NCBI GenBank assembly: GCA_004321925.1
Contig: SCQH01000082.1
Coordinates: forward strand, 1-64,000
Reading direction: 5' to 3'
DNA from: Nitrospirota bacterium
GTDB taxonomy: Bacteria; Nitrospirota; Thermodesulfovibrionia; Thermodesulfovibrionales; UBA6898
Length of the DNA stretch: 64,000 nucleotides
In this document: positions 43,401 through 51,313 of the stretch, one piece after another
Numbering within the stretch: position 1 is the stretch's first letter
How the letters are laid out: every line of letters begins with the position of its first letter
Program-made: the position numbers and the translations under genes
Notes under the pieces: model-generated
Seen by the model: the letters and a program-made list of their open reading frames with translations, nothing else
Told to the model about the DNA's origin: nothing
Databases searched by the model: none

Positions 43401-46249
43401 GCGACCTCCCGATCGTGCTGCTGCAGATAGGGGACCCCGCCAACCTCGACCTGGTGCGCCAGCTCGTGCAGGCCCATGCATACTGGCGTCTCAAAGGACT
43501 GGCAGTGGACCTCCTGATCTGGAACGAAGACCATGCCGGTTACCGGCAGCTTCTGCAGGAGCAGATCATGGGCCTCATAGCCGCGGGCGTCGAAGCGAAT
43601 GTGACCGAACGGCCCGGAGGCATCTTCGTAAGGCCGGTGGACCAGATGTCGGCCGAGGACCGTGTCCTGCTCCAGACGGTCAGCCGCGTCATAATCACCG
43701 ACAGCCTTGGCCCGCTTGAGGACCAGATCGACCGCCGCAGTATTGCGCCGCTCGCAGTCCCGCGTCTTGCTCCGACCCGGAGCCTGCGCGCCGGGCCTGT
43801 GACCGCAGTTGCCCTGCCGCGCCGCGACCTGATGTTCTTCAACGGACTCGGAGGCTTTACCCCCGATGGCCGCGAGTACATCATCACGACCACGCACGAA
43901 CAGGTGACCCCGGCGCCCTGGGTCAATGTGCTTGCCAACCCCTTTTTCGGGACGGTCATTTCGGAGAGCGGAGCTGCCTACACCTGGAGCGAGAATGCCC
44001 ACGAGTTCCGGCTTACCCCCTGGTATAACGACCCGGTGAGCGATCCCAGCGGAGAGGCCCTATACCTCCGCGATGAAGAGAGCGGCCTTTTCTGGTCACC
44101 TTCTCCGCTGCCCTGCCGGGGTTCGATGCATTACGTCAGCCGCCACGGATTCGGTTACAGCGTCTTTGAACATACGGAAGACGGCATCAGATCGGAGATG
44201 TGGGTCTATGTTGCAATAGATGCCCCGGTCAAGCTGACGGTCTTAAAGCTGAAGAACGAATCGGGCCGGTCCCGCAGGCTCTCTGCCACGGGGTTCGTGG
44301 AATGGGTGCTGGGAGACCTCAGGTCAAAGACGGCGATGCATGTCAGCACCGAGATCGACCCAAAGACCGGCGCCCTTTTCGGCCGGAACCCGTACAACAC
44401 GGAGTTCTCCGGCCGGACCGCCTTCTTCGATACGGACGATGCGGCCCGCACGGTCAGCGGCGACCGGACAGAGTTCCTTGGCCGCAACGGCCAGCTTCGA
44501 AGCCCGGCTGCGATGCGCAGTAGCCGGCTTTCCGGCAGGGTAGGGGTCGGGCTCGATCCCTGCGGTGCCATCCAGGTCCCCTTTGATCTGGCAGACGGGC
44601 AGGAGCGTGAGATCATCTTCAGGCTCGGCGTCGGGCAGGATGCACCCGATGCCGGTAAGCTGGTGCGCCGCTTCCGCGGACCGGCCGCAGCCCGCACAGC
44701 TCTCGAAAAGGTCTGGCAGTACTGGGGCAGGACCCTCGGCGCAGTGCAGGTGGAAACGCCGGACCAATCGGTCAATGTACTGGCCAATGGCTGGCTTGTA
44801 TACCAGACGCTCGCCTGCCGTCTCTGGGCGCGCAGCGGATTCTACCAGTCGGGCGGGGCCTTCGGCTTCCGCGACCAACTGCAGGACGTGATGGCCCTGA
44901 TCCATGCTGAGCCGGCGCTTGCGCGCGCTCAGCTCCTGCTTTGCGCGGCGCGTCAGTTCAGAGAGGGAGATGTCCAGCATTGGTGGCATCCCCCCTCAGG
45001 CCGCGGCGTGCGTACACACTGTTCGGACGACCTTCTCTGGCTGCCCCTGGCCGTCTGCCGCTATGTGCAGATCACCGGTGACACGGGGGTGCTGGATGAA
45101 CCGGTGAGCTTTATCGAGGGCCGTCCGCTAAATAAGGATGAGGACTCATATTACGATCTTCCGGGCCGTTCCGGCGAGACGGCCACCCTGTATGAACATT
45201 GTGTGCGGGCGATCCTGAACAGCCTCACCCCAGGCGCGCACGGTCTGCCGCTCATCGGCTCTGGTGACTGGAACGACGGGATGAACCTTGTCGGCGGACA
45301 GGGCAAAGGCGAAAGCATCTGGCTTGGGTTCTTCCTGTATGAAGTGCTCATGCGGTTTGCGAAGCTTGCCCATATTCATGAAGACCTGCCCTTTGCTGAA
45401 CGCTGCCGGAGAGAGGCGGATGAACTGCAGCAGCATATCGAGCAGAGCGGCTGGGACGGAGGATGGTACCTCCGCGCCTATTTCGACGATGGTTCGCCGC
45501 TGGGCTCTGCCGTCAATGCCGAATGCCGGATCGATTCGATAGCGCAGAGCTGGTCTGTCCTGTCGGGGGCCGGGGATGTTCTGCGCTCACGGACAGCAAT
45601 GGACGCCCTGGACAGGCACCTCGTCCGGCGTGACCATAATCTTGTCCAGCTCCTGGACCCGCCTTTTGACAGATCGGACCTGAACCCCGGGTATATCAAG
45701 GGATACGTCCCGGGGGTAAGGGAGAATGGCGGGCAATATACCCATGCAGCGGTCTGGGCGGCGATGGCCTTCGCTGCGTTGGGCGACGGCCGCCGTGCCT
45801 GGGAACTGCTGACGATGATCAACCCGGTGAATCATGCAAGTTCTCCGGAAGCGGTAGCGACCTACAAGGTGGAACCCTATGTTGCTGCAGCCGACGTCTA
45901 TGCGGTCCCGCCGCATATTGGCCGCGGGGGATGGACCTGGTACACGGGCTCGGCCGGCTGGATGTACCGGCTTATCCTTGAATCACTCCTTGGGCTCAGG
46001 CTTGATGTGGACAGACTGCATTTCACGCCCTGCCTCCCTGCGGATTGGGGGTCGTTTAAGCTGCATTACCGCTACCGGGAGACGTTCTATCATATATCTG
46101 TCAGGCAGGTCACCGGTCCCGGAGCGGACGGCAGCAGTGTGGCGGGCGTGACCGTCGACGGCGTCGAGCAGCCCGACAAGGCAATTTCCCTTGTCGACGA
46201 CCGGCAGGAACATGCGGTTGAGGTGAGAATACAGGCTGCAGGTGCGTAA
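37484..46249 (+). CDS. ndvB: Cyclic beta-1,2-glucan synthase (NdvB/ChvB type)
   Basis: A giant protein of 2921 residues, slightly longer than rhizobial NdvB. It has a cytosolic N-terminal region, then membrane segments (for example LYLGPVTLLTALFTGGLL near 455), a GT84 glycosyltransferase domain with YVITLDTDTQLPRDSARQFV (about 655-680), more membrane helices (about 860-1040), a glycoamylase-like domain (SESGYNTIDAQHNYQYRAFG near 1455) and a C-terminal GH94 phosphorylase-like region with GSGDWNDGMNLV (about 2590). It should initiate, elongate and cyclise beta-1,2-glucan. ATG 37484 and GTG 37562 both have ribosome-binding sites. No NdvA exporter is nearby. Confidence 0.93.
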   Translation: MRGHRQIRHCAPIVPGIQYQCKEPSIVKKSSKTILGSLPHLRAGLRGTDLAAKCAVYEPPLRAELFSSDQMEQHGRTLAGLHRLSPEYLPDKLLARLAENEGILTGTRRLLMEALTTDRKITPAGDWLLDNFYLIEEQIRTARRHLPEGYSRELPRLRDGLSAGLPRVYDIALETISHSDGRIDPQGLSRFVAAYQTVTSLKLGELWAIPIMLRLALIENLRRVGARIAADRLDRNQADHWADRITEMAVKDPKSLILVIADMARSNPPLKGAFVAEFAHRLQGQGPALAMPLTWLEQRLSECSLTIDHLVQSENQQQAADQVSMSNSIGSLRFLGTMDWREFVETMSIVEQTLREDPAGVYGSMDFATRDRYRHVVERLSKNGRLPESDVAAEAVRLAAGSREKKEADRGGDIRKAHVGYYLIDKGLPQLEELAGLRLSVFGSLRKMSSRFPLLLYLGPVTLLTALFTGGLLAKAHEDGLPGWLLMTTGILSVICTSQLAVALVNWLATLLVSPKPLPRMDFSKGIPREARTLTIVPTMLTGSQGIEDLIEALEVRFLANRDENLLFGLLTDLRDASEETLPEDGPLLLLASQRIEELNEKYGSAEGDLFFLFHRPRRWNARERVWMGYERKRGKLADLNALLRGAAEGRFSLIVGDTGILSGVRYVITLDTDTQLPRDSARQFVGAMAHPLNRPLYDEDRQRVVAGYGILQPRVGVSLPGTNRSRYARIYGSDPGIDPYTRAVSDVYQDLFGEGSFIGKGIYEVDAFERALAGRFPENRILSHDLIEGCYGRAGLLSDVMVYEEYPFRYSDDVSRRHRWIRGDWQLLRWLFPGVPGPDGRRLKNPLSLLSRWKLFDNLRRSLVPAALTLLLLLGWTVMSSPWFWTSAALGIILIPSLMTSALDLLRKPDDLLFGQHLAGVGRSFARHFVQVLLGLACLPYEAFFSLDAVLRTAWRMLISRKRLLEWSPSGDPDRKGRSSRMGGLSEAFRTMWFAPFLTAAAVTCLALFYPAALAAALPILILWFASPVIAWLISRPLARIEARLMPEQTVFLQRLSRKTWAFFETFVGPQEHWLPPDNYQEEPAAVIAHRTSPTNMGLALLANLSAHDFGYISTQQLIERTANTLSTMESLERYRGHFYNWYDTQSLKPLPPKYVSTVDSGNLAAHLLTLRQGLLALPAQNILGPRVFDGLRDTLGLLQDAVADAGIEADVPALLAEVRKELGSACTTRPASPAAARLVLEQLSGHAGEALSRICGPDDGPEDQPENQAVWWARAFAGQCRAMLDELTLFALPEFSGLEEIPTLRELALSGDDSAAWRMTAIEKLVMLCGELSRMDYDFLFDKASHLLVIGYNVDSRRRDTSYYDLLASEARLCSFVAIAQGQLPQESWFALGRLLTNAGGEPILVSWSGSMFEYLMPMLVMPTYERTLLDETCKAAVARQIEYGRKRGVAWGISESGYNTIDAQHNYQYRAFGVPGLGLKRGLADDLVIAPYASALALMVAPEEACQNLQRLAGEGAEGKYGFYEAVDHTPSRLPRRQSSAVVRSFMAHHQGMSFLSLAYLLLDRPMQKRFEADPLFQATTLLLQERVPRATGFYSQTADNAEAHTSSTGAETSVRSFKGPDSPFPQVQLLSNGRYHVMITNAGGGYSRWKETAVTRWGEDSTRDSAGTFCYIRETAGGEFWSAAFQPTLKRPKKYEAIFSEGRAEFRRRDLDFETHTEIAVSPEDDIELRRVTITNRGRTRREIEVTSYAEVVLAPSASDALHPAFSNLFVQTEIIGQRQAILCTRRPRSIEEPSPWMFHLMAVHGAEPGEVSYETDRMRFIGRGRTVADPQALSLPAGSENMTRPEELSGGEGSVLDPIVSIRYRMVLEPEGSATINIVTGIGEDRDICMGLVEKYQDRHLADRVFELAWTHSQVLLRQINATEADAQLYGRLAGPVIYANASLRADPGIISANRRGQSGLWGYSISGDLPIVLLQIGDPANLDLVRQLVQAHAYWRLKGLAVDLLIWNEDHAGYRQLLQEQIMGLIAAGVEANVTERPGGIFVRPVDQMSAEDRVLLQTVSRVIITDSLGPLEDQIDRRSIAPLAVPRLAPTRSLRAGPVTAVALPRRDLMFFNGLGGFTPDGREYIITTTHEQVTPAPWVNVLANPFFGTVISESGAAYTWSENAHEFRLTPWYNDPVSDPSGEALYLRDEESGLFWSPSPLPCRGSMHYVSRHGFGYSVFEHTEDGIRSEMWVYVAIDAPVKLTVLKLKNESGRSRRLSATGFVEWVLGDLRSKTAMHVSTEIDPKTGALFGRNPYNTEFSGRTAFFDTDDAARTVSGDRTEFLGRNGQLRSPAAMRSSRLSGRVGVGLDPCGAIQVPFDLADGQEREIIFRLGVGQDAPDAGKLVRRFRGPAAARTALEKVWQYWGRTLGAVQVETPDQSVNVLANGWLVYQTLACRLWARSGFYQSGGAFGFRDQLQDVMALIHAEPALARAQLLLCAARQFREGDVQHWWHPPSGRGVRTHCSDDLLWLPLAVCRYVQITGDTGVLDEPVSFIEGRPLNKDEDSYYDLPGRSGETATLYEHCVRAILNSLTPGAHGLPLIGSGDWNDGMNLVGGQGKGESIWLGFFLYEVLMRFAKLAHIHEDLPFAERCRREADELQQHIEQSGWDGGWYLRAYFDDGSPLGSAVNAECRIDSIAQSWSVLSGAGDVLRSRTAMDALDRHLVRRDHNLVQLLDPPFDRSDLNPGYIKGYVPGVRENGGQYTHAAVWAAMAFAALGDGRRAWELLTMINPVNHASSPEAVATYKVEPYVAAADVYAVPPHIGRGGWTWYTGSAGWMYRLILESLLGLRLDVDRLHFTPCLPADWGSFKLHYRYRETFYHISVRQVTGPGADGSSVAGVTVDGVEQPDKAISLVDDRQEHAVEVRIQAAGA

Positions 46250-46409
46250 AACCTCGGCGATGCCGGCTAAGTATCGTGCACAGCCCTTTGTCAAGCATAT
46301 CACTTCAGGATGATATTGCCGTGAGACAAGGGGGGAATGTCATGACATGATGGAGAAGTTTGCACCGAAGATATTAATATAATAGACCAGTGTGAATCGA
46401 GAGAACCAT

Positions 46410-47711
46410 ATGAGAATTTTACTTATTAATCCAAAAAGGGTAGGGCGGGGACAGGCCTCCGTGCGCTATATGAATGCGACACCCCTTGCCTTGCCGATCC
46501 TGAAAGCACTCACACCCGGGGATATCGAGGTCAGGATCGTTGATGAAAATCACAGTCCTATCCCGTATGATGAGCAGTGGGACCTCGTCGGCATCACGGT
46601 GATGATGCATGTATCGCCCTCTGCGATCTTGATCGCCAAGATGTTTCGTTCACGGGGAATAAAGGTGGCCTTCGGCGGGTTTTATCCGACATTGAACTAT
46701 GCTGACGTCAGAGAACACGTCGATTCTGTCATCGCAGGCGAGGCAGAGCATGTATGGCCTGAGGTGCTCAGCGATCTGCGCCTCCATCAGCTGAAACCTT
46801 ATTATAAGGCTGAGCAGCTTATCGACCTCAAGGATATTCCTTTCATAAAAAAGGAAATATTCTCGGAAAAGGACGAATTTTATCATATCGAAACAACGCG
46901 GGGCTGTCCCTATAACTGTGATTTCTGCGCTGTTACGAACTTTTACGGGGCAAAGTTCCGGCACAGACCGATAGACCATGTCGTACGTCAGATCCGGGAA
47001 CTGAAGGGCAAGGCATTCTTTTTTGTTGACGACAATATCATGGGCGAGCCCGCCTATGCCCGCGAACTGTTCCGGGCAATGATCCCCCTGAAGATCAAGT
47101 GGAGCGGTCAGTTCTCGCTCAATCATGCTGCAAACCACGAGGTCATGAGCCTGGCAGCCGAAAGCGGATGCCAGTTCCTGTTTACCGGCATCGAATCCCT
47201 GAGCCAGGACAATCTTCAGGCAGTCGACAAGAAATGGGCGAAGTCTGAAAAATTTGCAGACTGGATCAGGATGACGCACGATGTCGGTATAGGAGTTTAC
47301 GGTTCCTTTATGTTCGGTTTCGAAGGTGATGACAAGGACGTTTTTCAGCGGACCCTGGATTTTTGTGAGGATAATGAGATCGAGCTCGCATTGTTTTCAG
47401 CCCTGTTCCCCATGTGGGGATCGAAATTATATCAGCAGCTTCAGGCTGAGGGCCGCATCTTTGAAACCGATGTCACAAGGTTTAACGGGCAGTATTCGAC
47501 CTTTCACCCGAAGAACATGACCTCTGAAGAGCTGGATACCGGCCTGCGCTGGTTATGGAATACCTTTTATTCCAAACCCAGCATCAAAAAGCGCTTATCA
47601 AGCCTGATGCAGAACCGGCCTCCCGGAAAGGATGAGAACGGGCTCCCGAACACAACTGAGGTTTTGATGGGCCTCAATATAGCGTTCAAAGTTGCCGTGG
47701 AAGATTTTTGA
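46410..47711 (+). CDS. B12-binding-domain radical SAM protein
   Basis: A 433-residue protein with an N-terminal cobalamin-binding-like domain (MRILLINPKRVGRGQ, then LVGITVMMHVSPSAILIAKM and KVAFGGFYPTLN) and a radical SAM domain with the cluster motif CPYNCDFC (CxxxCxxC) in ETTRGCPYNCDFCAVTNFYG, plus ffvDDNIMG and GFEGDD motifs. Such enzymes methylate or rearrange unactivated carbons, often in lipids, hopanoids or natural products. The ATG at 46410 follows GAGAGAACC; a GTG at 46392 is in frame. Its stop overlaps the TTG of the next gene, so the two probably act together. Substrate unknown. Confidence 0.88.
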   Translation: MRILLINPKRVGRGQASVRYMNATPLALPILKALTPGDIEVRIVDENHSPIPYDEQWDLVGITVMMHVSPSAILIAKMFRSRGIKVAFGGFYPTLNYADVREHVDSVIAGEAEHVWPEVLSDLRLHQLKPYYKAEQLIDLKDIPFIKKEIFSEKDEFYHIETTRGCPYNCDFCAVTNFYGAKFRHRPIDHVVRQIRELKGKAFFFVDDNIMGEPAYARELFRAMIPLKIKWSGQFSLNHAANHEVMSLAAESGCQFLFTGIESLSQDNLQAVDKKWAKSEKFADWIRMTHDVGIGVYGSFMFGFEGDDKDVFQRTLDFCEDNEIELALFSALFPMWGSKLYQQLQAEGRIFETDVTRFNGQYSTFHPKNMTSEELDTGLRWLWNTFYSKPSIKKRLSSLMQNRPPGKDENGLPNTTEVLMGLNIAFKVAVEDF

Positions 47712-48694
47712 TATACGGTAACGCTCAGGAAAGGCATAAGACCGGGAACCTCTTGAAAGTCTTCCTGCTCTTTGCCGCAGCTGCGGTCCTTTTTTCTGCC
47801 GGTCCCGCTTCAGCAGCGGACGGGCCTAAACAGGCTGAAGACCTCCTGCTTGACGCCTATCACCGGAACATGAGCAGGCTGGAGAAGAACAGTTTCGGGC
47901 TTCCCCTTTTTCTGGACTCCTCCGAGCAGGGCGGCAGGGTGAAAGTGGATGTCTGCGGAATATTCGACCATCCCTTTGAGGATGTCCTCAAACTGCTCAG
48001 GGTCCCGGCGAACTGGTGTGATATTGTATCTCTCCATCCGAATGTCAAGGCCTGCACGTACGGAGAACTGCCCAATGAATGGCTGCTGACCTTTTATATA
48101 GGCCGCAAAACCTATCAGCCGCCGGAGGCAGCACATCAGGTCATATACCGCTACCACAAGGTGGAACAGCGACTGGGATATCTGGATGTTGTCCTGAGCG
48201 CAGGGGCCGGACCTTTCGGCACAAAGGACCACCGGATGAGGTTCGAGGCCCTGCCGCTGGAGGGGGAAAAAAGTTTTGTCTGCGTCAGTTATGCTTACAG
48301 CGGCGGGGTCAGCCTTCGTCTGGCGGAGAAGGTCTATTTTGCCACACTGGGGCTCGGCAAGGAAGGGTTCACCGTGACCGGAACAGACAGGCGCGGAAAC
48401 CCCGTTTATATCGGCGGCGCCCGCGGCGCGCTTGAGCGCAACGCGGTCAGGTACTATCTTGCCCTTCAGTCCTTTATGGATGCGCTGCAGTACCCCGAAG
48501 AGATCCGTTTCAGCAGGAGGACCGCACAGTGGTACGATCTGACAGACCGCTACCGGAGACAGCTTTTTGAGATGGAAAAGAAAGACTACCTGAAATTCAA
48601 GGCAGAGGAGCATAAGAACCAGGGGCTGCTGCAATGGCATGTCGCGCCGGGTCTCCGGCAGGCGCCTGAGCAGCTCAGACATTCAGGCAACTGA
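47708..48694 (+). CDS. Exported protein of unknown function, START-like
   Basis: A protein of 328 residues from TTG 47708, or 313 from TTG 47753, which gives a clean signal peptide (MKVFLLFAAAAVLFSAG, cleavage near ASAAD). The mature part contains VDVCGIFDHPFEDVLKLLRV and NWCDIVSLHPNVKAC, which recall the start of START/polyketide-cyclase-like lipid-binding folds; that is a weak resemblance. Its start overlaps the stop of the radical SAM gene (TTGA), and mlaE follows 74 bp later. The context suggests a lipid-related periplasmic role. I cannot assign a family with confidence. Confidence 0.75.
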   Translation: MIYGNAQERHKTGNLLKVFLLFAAAAVLFSAGPASAADGPKQAEDLLLDAYHRNMSRLEKNSFGLPLFLDSSEQGGRVKVDVCGIFDHPFEDVLKLLRVPANWCDIVSLHPNVKACTYGELPNEWLLTFYIGRKTYQPPEAAHQVIYRYHKVEQRLGYLDVVLSAGAGPFGTKDHRMRFEALPLEGEKSFVCVSYAYSGGVSLRLAEKVYFATLGLGKEGFTVTGTDRRGNPVYIGGARGALERNAVRYYLALQSFMDALQYPEEIRFSRRTAQWYDLTDRYRRQLFEMEKKDYLKFKAEEHKNQGLLQWHVAPGLRQAPEQLRHSGN

Positions 48695-48768
48695 TCTGCC
48701 GGTACCACCCCGCCCCTGACGGCCCGAATATTGTGGAAACAACCGAAAAGTGGTAAAGTTTTAAGCAA

Positions 48769-49578
48769 ATGGAGTCAACGGCAAAAGATAATTTTTTTCT
48801 GCCTTTTTTTCATGCCATCGGCAAAAAGGTGTTGCATATCATTAACAGCCTCGGCGCGGCAGCCATCTTCTTCGTGCTTTCCTTTCTGAAGATCTTTCGC
48901 GCCAGGCAGTTCCGGGAGATCGTCCAGCAGGTCTTCTATATCGGGGCCAAGTCCTCGACGATCGTTCTGCTCGTCGGTCTCTTCACCGGCATGGTCCTGG
49001 GCCTGCAGCTTTACTACACCCTGGTAAAATTCGGGTCGCAGGGTGTGCTCGGTTCCGTTGTTGCCCTGACCCTCATCCGGGAGCTGGGCCCTGTACTTAC
49101 GGCCATCATGATCACTGCGCGGGCCGGCTCTGCAATGACCGCCGAGATCGGGAACCTCCGCATCTCAGAGCAGGTCGACGCGCTGTATACCATGCGCATC
49201 GACCCGCAGCGCTATCTTATCAGTCCCCGGATCGCGGCCTCGATCATCAGTTTCCCGCTGCTGACCGCCTTCTTTGATCTGATAGGCATACTCGGCGGAT
49301 ATCTCACCGGCGTTGTGCTCCTCGGGGTCGATAAGGGGGCCTACTTTTACCGCATCCGCGAGTATGTGGATATGGTCGACATCAGAGGAGGGTTCATCAA
49401 GTCGCTCGTCTTCGCCCTGCTCGTGGCGACGATCTGCTGTTTTCAGGGGTATTTCACCCACCTTCGCACCGACAGCTACGGTGCAAAGAGCGTCAGCCTC
49501 TCGACCACGTCGGCAGTCGTATACTCCTGTGTAACGATACTCATCTCAGACTATGTCGTTACCGCATTCCTCATGTAG
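48769..49578 (+). CDS. mlaE: Phospholipid ABC transporter permease MlaE
   Basis: A 269-residue membrane protein of the MlaE/YrbE family. Typical segments are VLLVGLFTGMVLGLQLYYTL, LGPVLTAIMITARAGSAMTA EIG-type region, and SPRIAASIISFPLLTAFFDL. About five to six membrane helices. It is the inner-membrane permease of the MlaFEDB complex that moves phospholipids between the membranes. It begins the operon mlaE-F-D-C-A; mlaB is not present. Confidence 0.95.
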   Translation: MESTAKDNFFLPFFHAIGKKVLHIINSLGAAAIFFVLSFLKIFRARQFREIVQQVFYIGAKSSTIVLLVGLFTGMVLGLQLYYTLVKFGSQGVLGSVVALTLIRELGPVLTAIMITARAGSAMTAEIGNLRISEQVDALYTMRIDPQRYLISPRIAASIISFPLLTAFFDLIGILGGYLTGVVLLGVDKGAYFYRIREYVDMVDIRGGFIKSLVFALLVATICCFQGYFTHLRTDSYGAKSVSLSTTSAVVYSCVTILISDYVVTAFLM

Positions 49579-49586
49579 GGCCATCC

Positions 49587-50834
49587 ATGGAAACGCCGCT
49601 GATAGAATTCAGGGAGGTCACTAAGCGCTTCGACGAGAAAACGGTCCTCGACAAGGCAGACCTCCTGATCTACGAAAATCAGATCACGACGATAATCGGC
49701 AAGAGCGGCAGCGGCAAAAGTGTTCTCATTAAGCATATCATCGGCCTTCTCACCCCTGACGAAGGGAGCATACTCTTCAGGGGAAAGCCTGTCAAGGATA
49801 TGCAGAAGAAGGAATGGGAGGGATACCGGAGCCAGATCAGCTATATGTTCCAGAATAACGCCCTCTTTGATTCCATGACGGTCTTTGAAAATATAGCCCT
49901 TCCGCTCAGGCAGACGACGAAGCTCAGGAAAAAAGAGATCGAACGTAAGGTGATGTCCCGGCTTGAGCAGATGGAACTGGCGGATGCTGCCGGAAAGTAC
50001 CCGGCAGAGCTCTCAGGCGGCATGCAGAAACGGGTGGCCCTGGCCCGGGCGCTGGTAACAGACCCTGCCATTGTGCTCTTTGACGAGCCGACGACGAGCC
50101 AGGACCCGATACGCAGAAACACTATCCTGAGCATGATCGCCCATTACCGCAAGCAGTTCGGCTTTACGGCCATCCTGATCAGCCACGACATTCCCGATGT
50201 CTTCTTCATCTCGGACCGCATACTCCTCCTCTGGGAGGGGAAGATCGGTTTTCACGGTACCTATGAGGAGCTGACACGGCTCAAACATCCCATGATCGAT
50301 GAATTTCTCCAGAGTATCGAAGGCCTCAGGGACGAACTCACCGGATTGCTCTCCAAAGAGATGTTCAGGTCCCGGTATGCCCTCTCTTTAGGAGGCGGAC
50401 AGGCTGACACCACGTTTACGGCCGTTATCTTCATCGCCGGGGTCGATCACAGTGTTGATCTGCCGCGGCCCCAGGCCGGCATAGAGGTCCTCAAGGTCCT
50501 TGGAGAGCAGGTCAATAATTATTTCGGTCCATTGGGGGGCTTTTCCGCCCGCCACAGCAGGGACAAGATCCTCACGATCCTGCCCCGCATAAGTCCGCAG
50601 GAGGCGGGCCAGCTGGTCCAGGATATCTCCCAGGGCCTGAGCAAGGTCCTGCCAGGGATGGAGTCGCTCACGCCGGGCCGGATAGCGGCAGACGAGTGCT
50701 TCTGGCTGTCGGTCTCAGCGGGCATCGCAGAGGCCACCTCTGCCGAAGATATCGACGAGATCATGCTGAGGGCCGAGACAAATCAGAAGGTCATGGTAAA
50801 ATTCCAGTGCGGCAGGGAGGGTGTAACGCAATGA
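49587..50834 (+). CDS. mlaF: Phospholipid ABC transporter ATPase MlaF fused to a degenerate GGDEF-like domain
   Basis: A 415-residue protein, about 150 longer than usual MlaF. Residues 1-245 are a normal MlaF ATPase: Walker A GKSGSGKSV (about 37-45), signature LSGGMQKRVALARALV, Walker B IVLFDEPTTSQDP, switch His in LISHDIPDV. From about 250 the chain reads LTGLLSKEMFRSRYA, then AVIFIAGVDHSVDLP, then FSARHSRDKILTILPR where GGDEF domains have their active loop, and WLSVSAGIAEATS with LRAETNQKV at the end. This follows the GGDEF fold pattern with the active-site motif lost. It overlaps mlaD by ATGA. Confidence 0.9.
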   Translation: METPLIEFREVTKRFDEKTVLDKADLLIYENQITTIIGKSGSGKSVLIKHIIGLLTPDEGSILFRGKPVKDMQKKEWEGYRSQISYMFQNNALFDSMTVFENIALPLRQTTKLRKKEIERKVMSRLEQMELADAAGKYPAELSGGMQKRVALARALVTDPAIVLFDEPTTSQDPIRRNTILSMIAHYRKQFGFTAILISHDIPDVFFISDRILLLWEGKIGFHGTYEELTRLKHPMIDEFLQSIEGLRDELTGLLSKEMFRSRYALSLGGGQADTTFTAVIFIAGVDHSVDLPRPQAGIEVLKVLGEQVNNYFGPLGGFSARHSRDKILTILPRISPQEAGQLVQDISQGLSKVLPGMESLTPGRIAADECFWLSVSAGIAEATSAEDIDEIMLRAETNQKVMVKFQCGREGVTQ

Positions 50835-51313
50835 AGAAATATTCGCTCGAAACAGGTGTCGGCATCTTTATGGTCATCGGCCTCCTCTGTGTCGGATACA
50901 TGACGGTAAAGCTCGGGAAGGTCTCCCTCTTCGGGGACGATCATTATTCTCTGTATGCCCGCTTTGGGTCTGTCTCAGGGCTGCGGGTCGGCAACCCGGT
51001 CGAGATTGGCGGCATAGAGGTCGGTCGGGTGGAGCAGCTGACCATAGACCAGGAAAAACAGGCGGCCCTGGTCCAGCTGAAGATCAGAAAAGATGTCCGG
51101 GTGTACGACGACGCCATTGCCTCTATCAAGACAGCCGGTCTCATCGGGGACAAGTACATCAAGATCGAGCCGGGAGGGGCCGGCGAGATACTGAAGCCGG
51201 GAGGGAGCATCACCGAGACCGCCTCCCCGGTCGATGTCGAAGACATGATCAGCAAATATGTCTTCGGGGATGTCGGCAAGAACGGCAAGAACAGCAAAAA
51301 GGAGGAAAAATGA
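50831..51313 (+). CDS. mlaD: Phospholipid transport MCE-domain protein MlaD
   Basis: A 160-residue protein with one N-terminal membrane anchor (TGVGIFMVIGLLCVGYMTV) and a single MCE domain (YARFGSVSGLRVGNPVEIGG, then GLIGDKYIKIEPGG). MlaD forms the hexameric ring on the periplasmic side of MlaFE. The ATG at 50831 overlaps the mlaF stop; a longer frame from 50696 lies inside mlaF and is not real. The C-terminus (GKNGKNSKKEEK) is a charged tail. mlaC overlaps by four bases. Confidence 0.95.
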   Translation: MKKYSLETGVGIFMVIGLLCVGYMTVKLGKVSLFGDDHYSLYARFGSVSGLRVGNPVEIGGIEVGRVEQLTIDQEKQAALVQLKIRKDVRVYDDAIASIKTAGLIGDKYIKIEPGGAGEILKPGGSITETASPVDVEDMISKYVFGDVGKNGKNSKKEEK

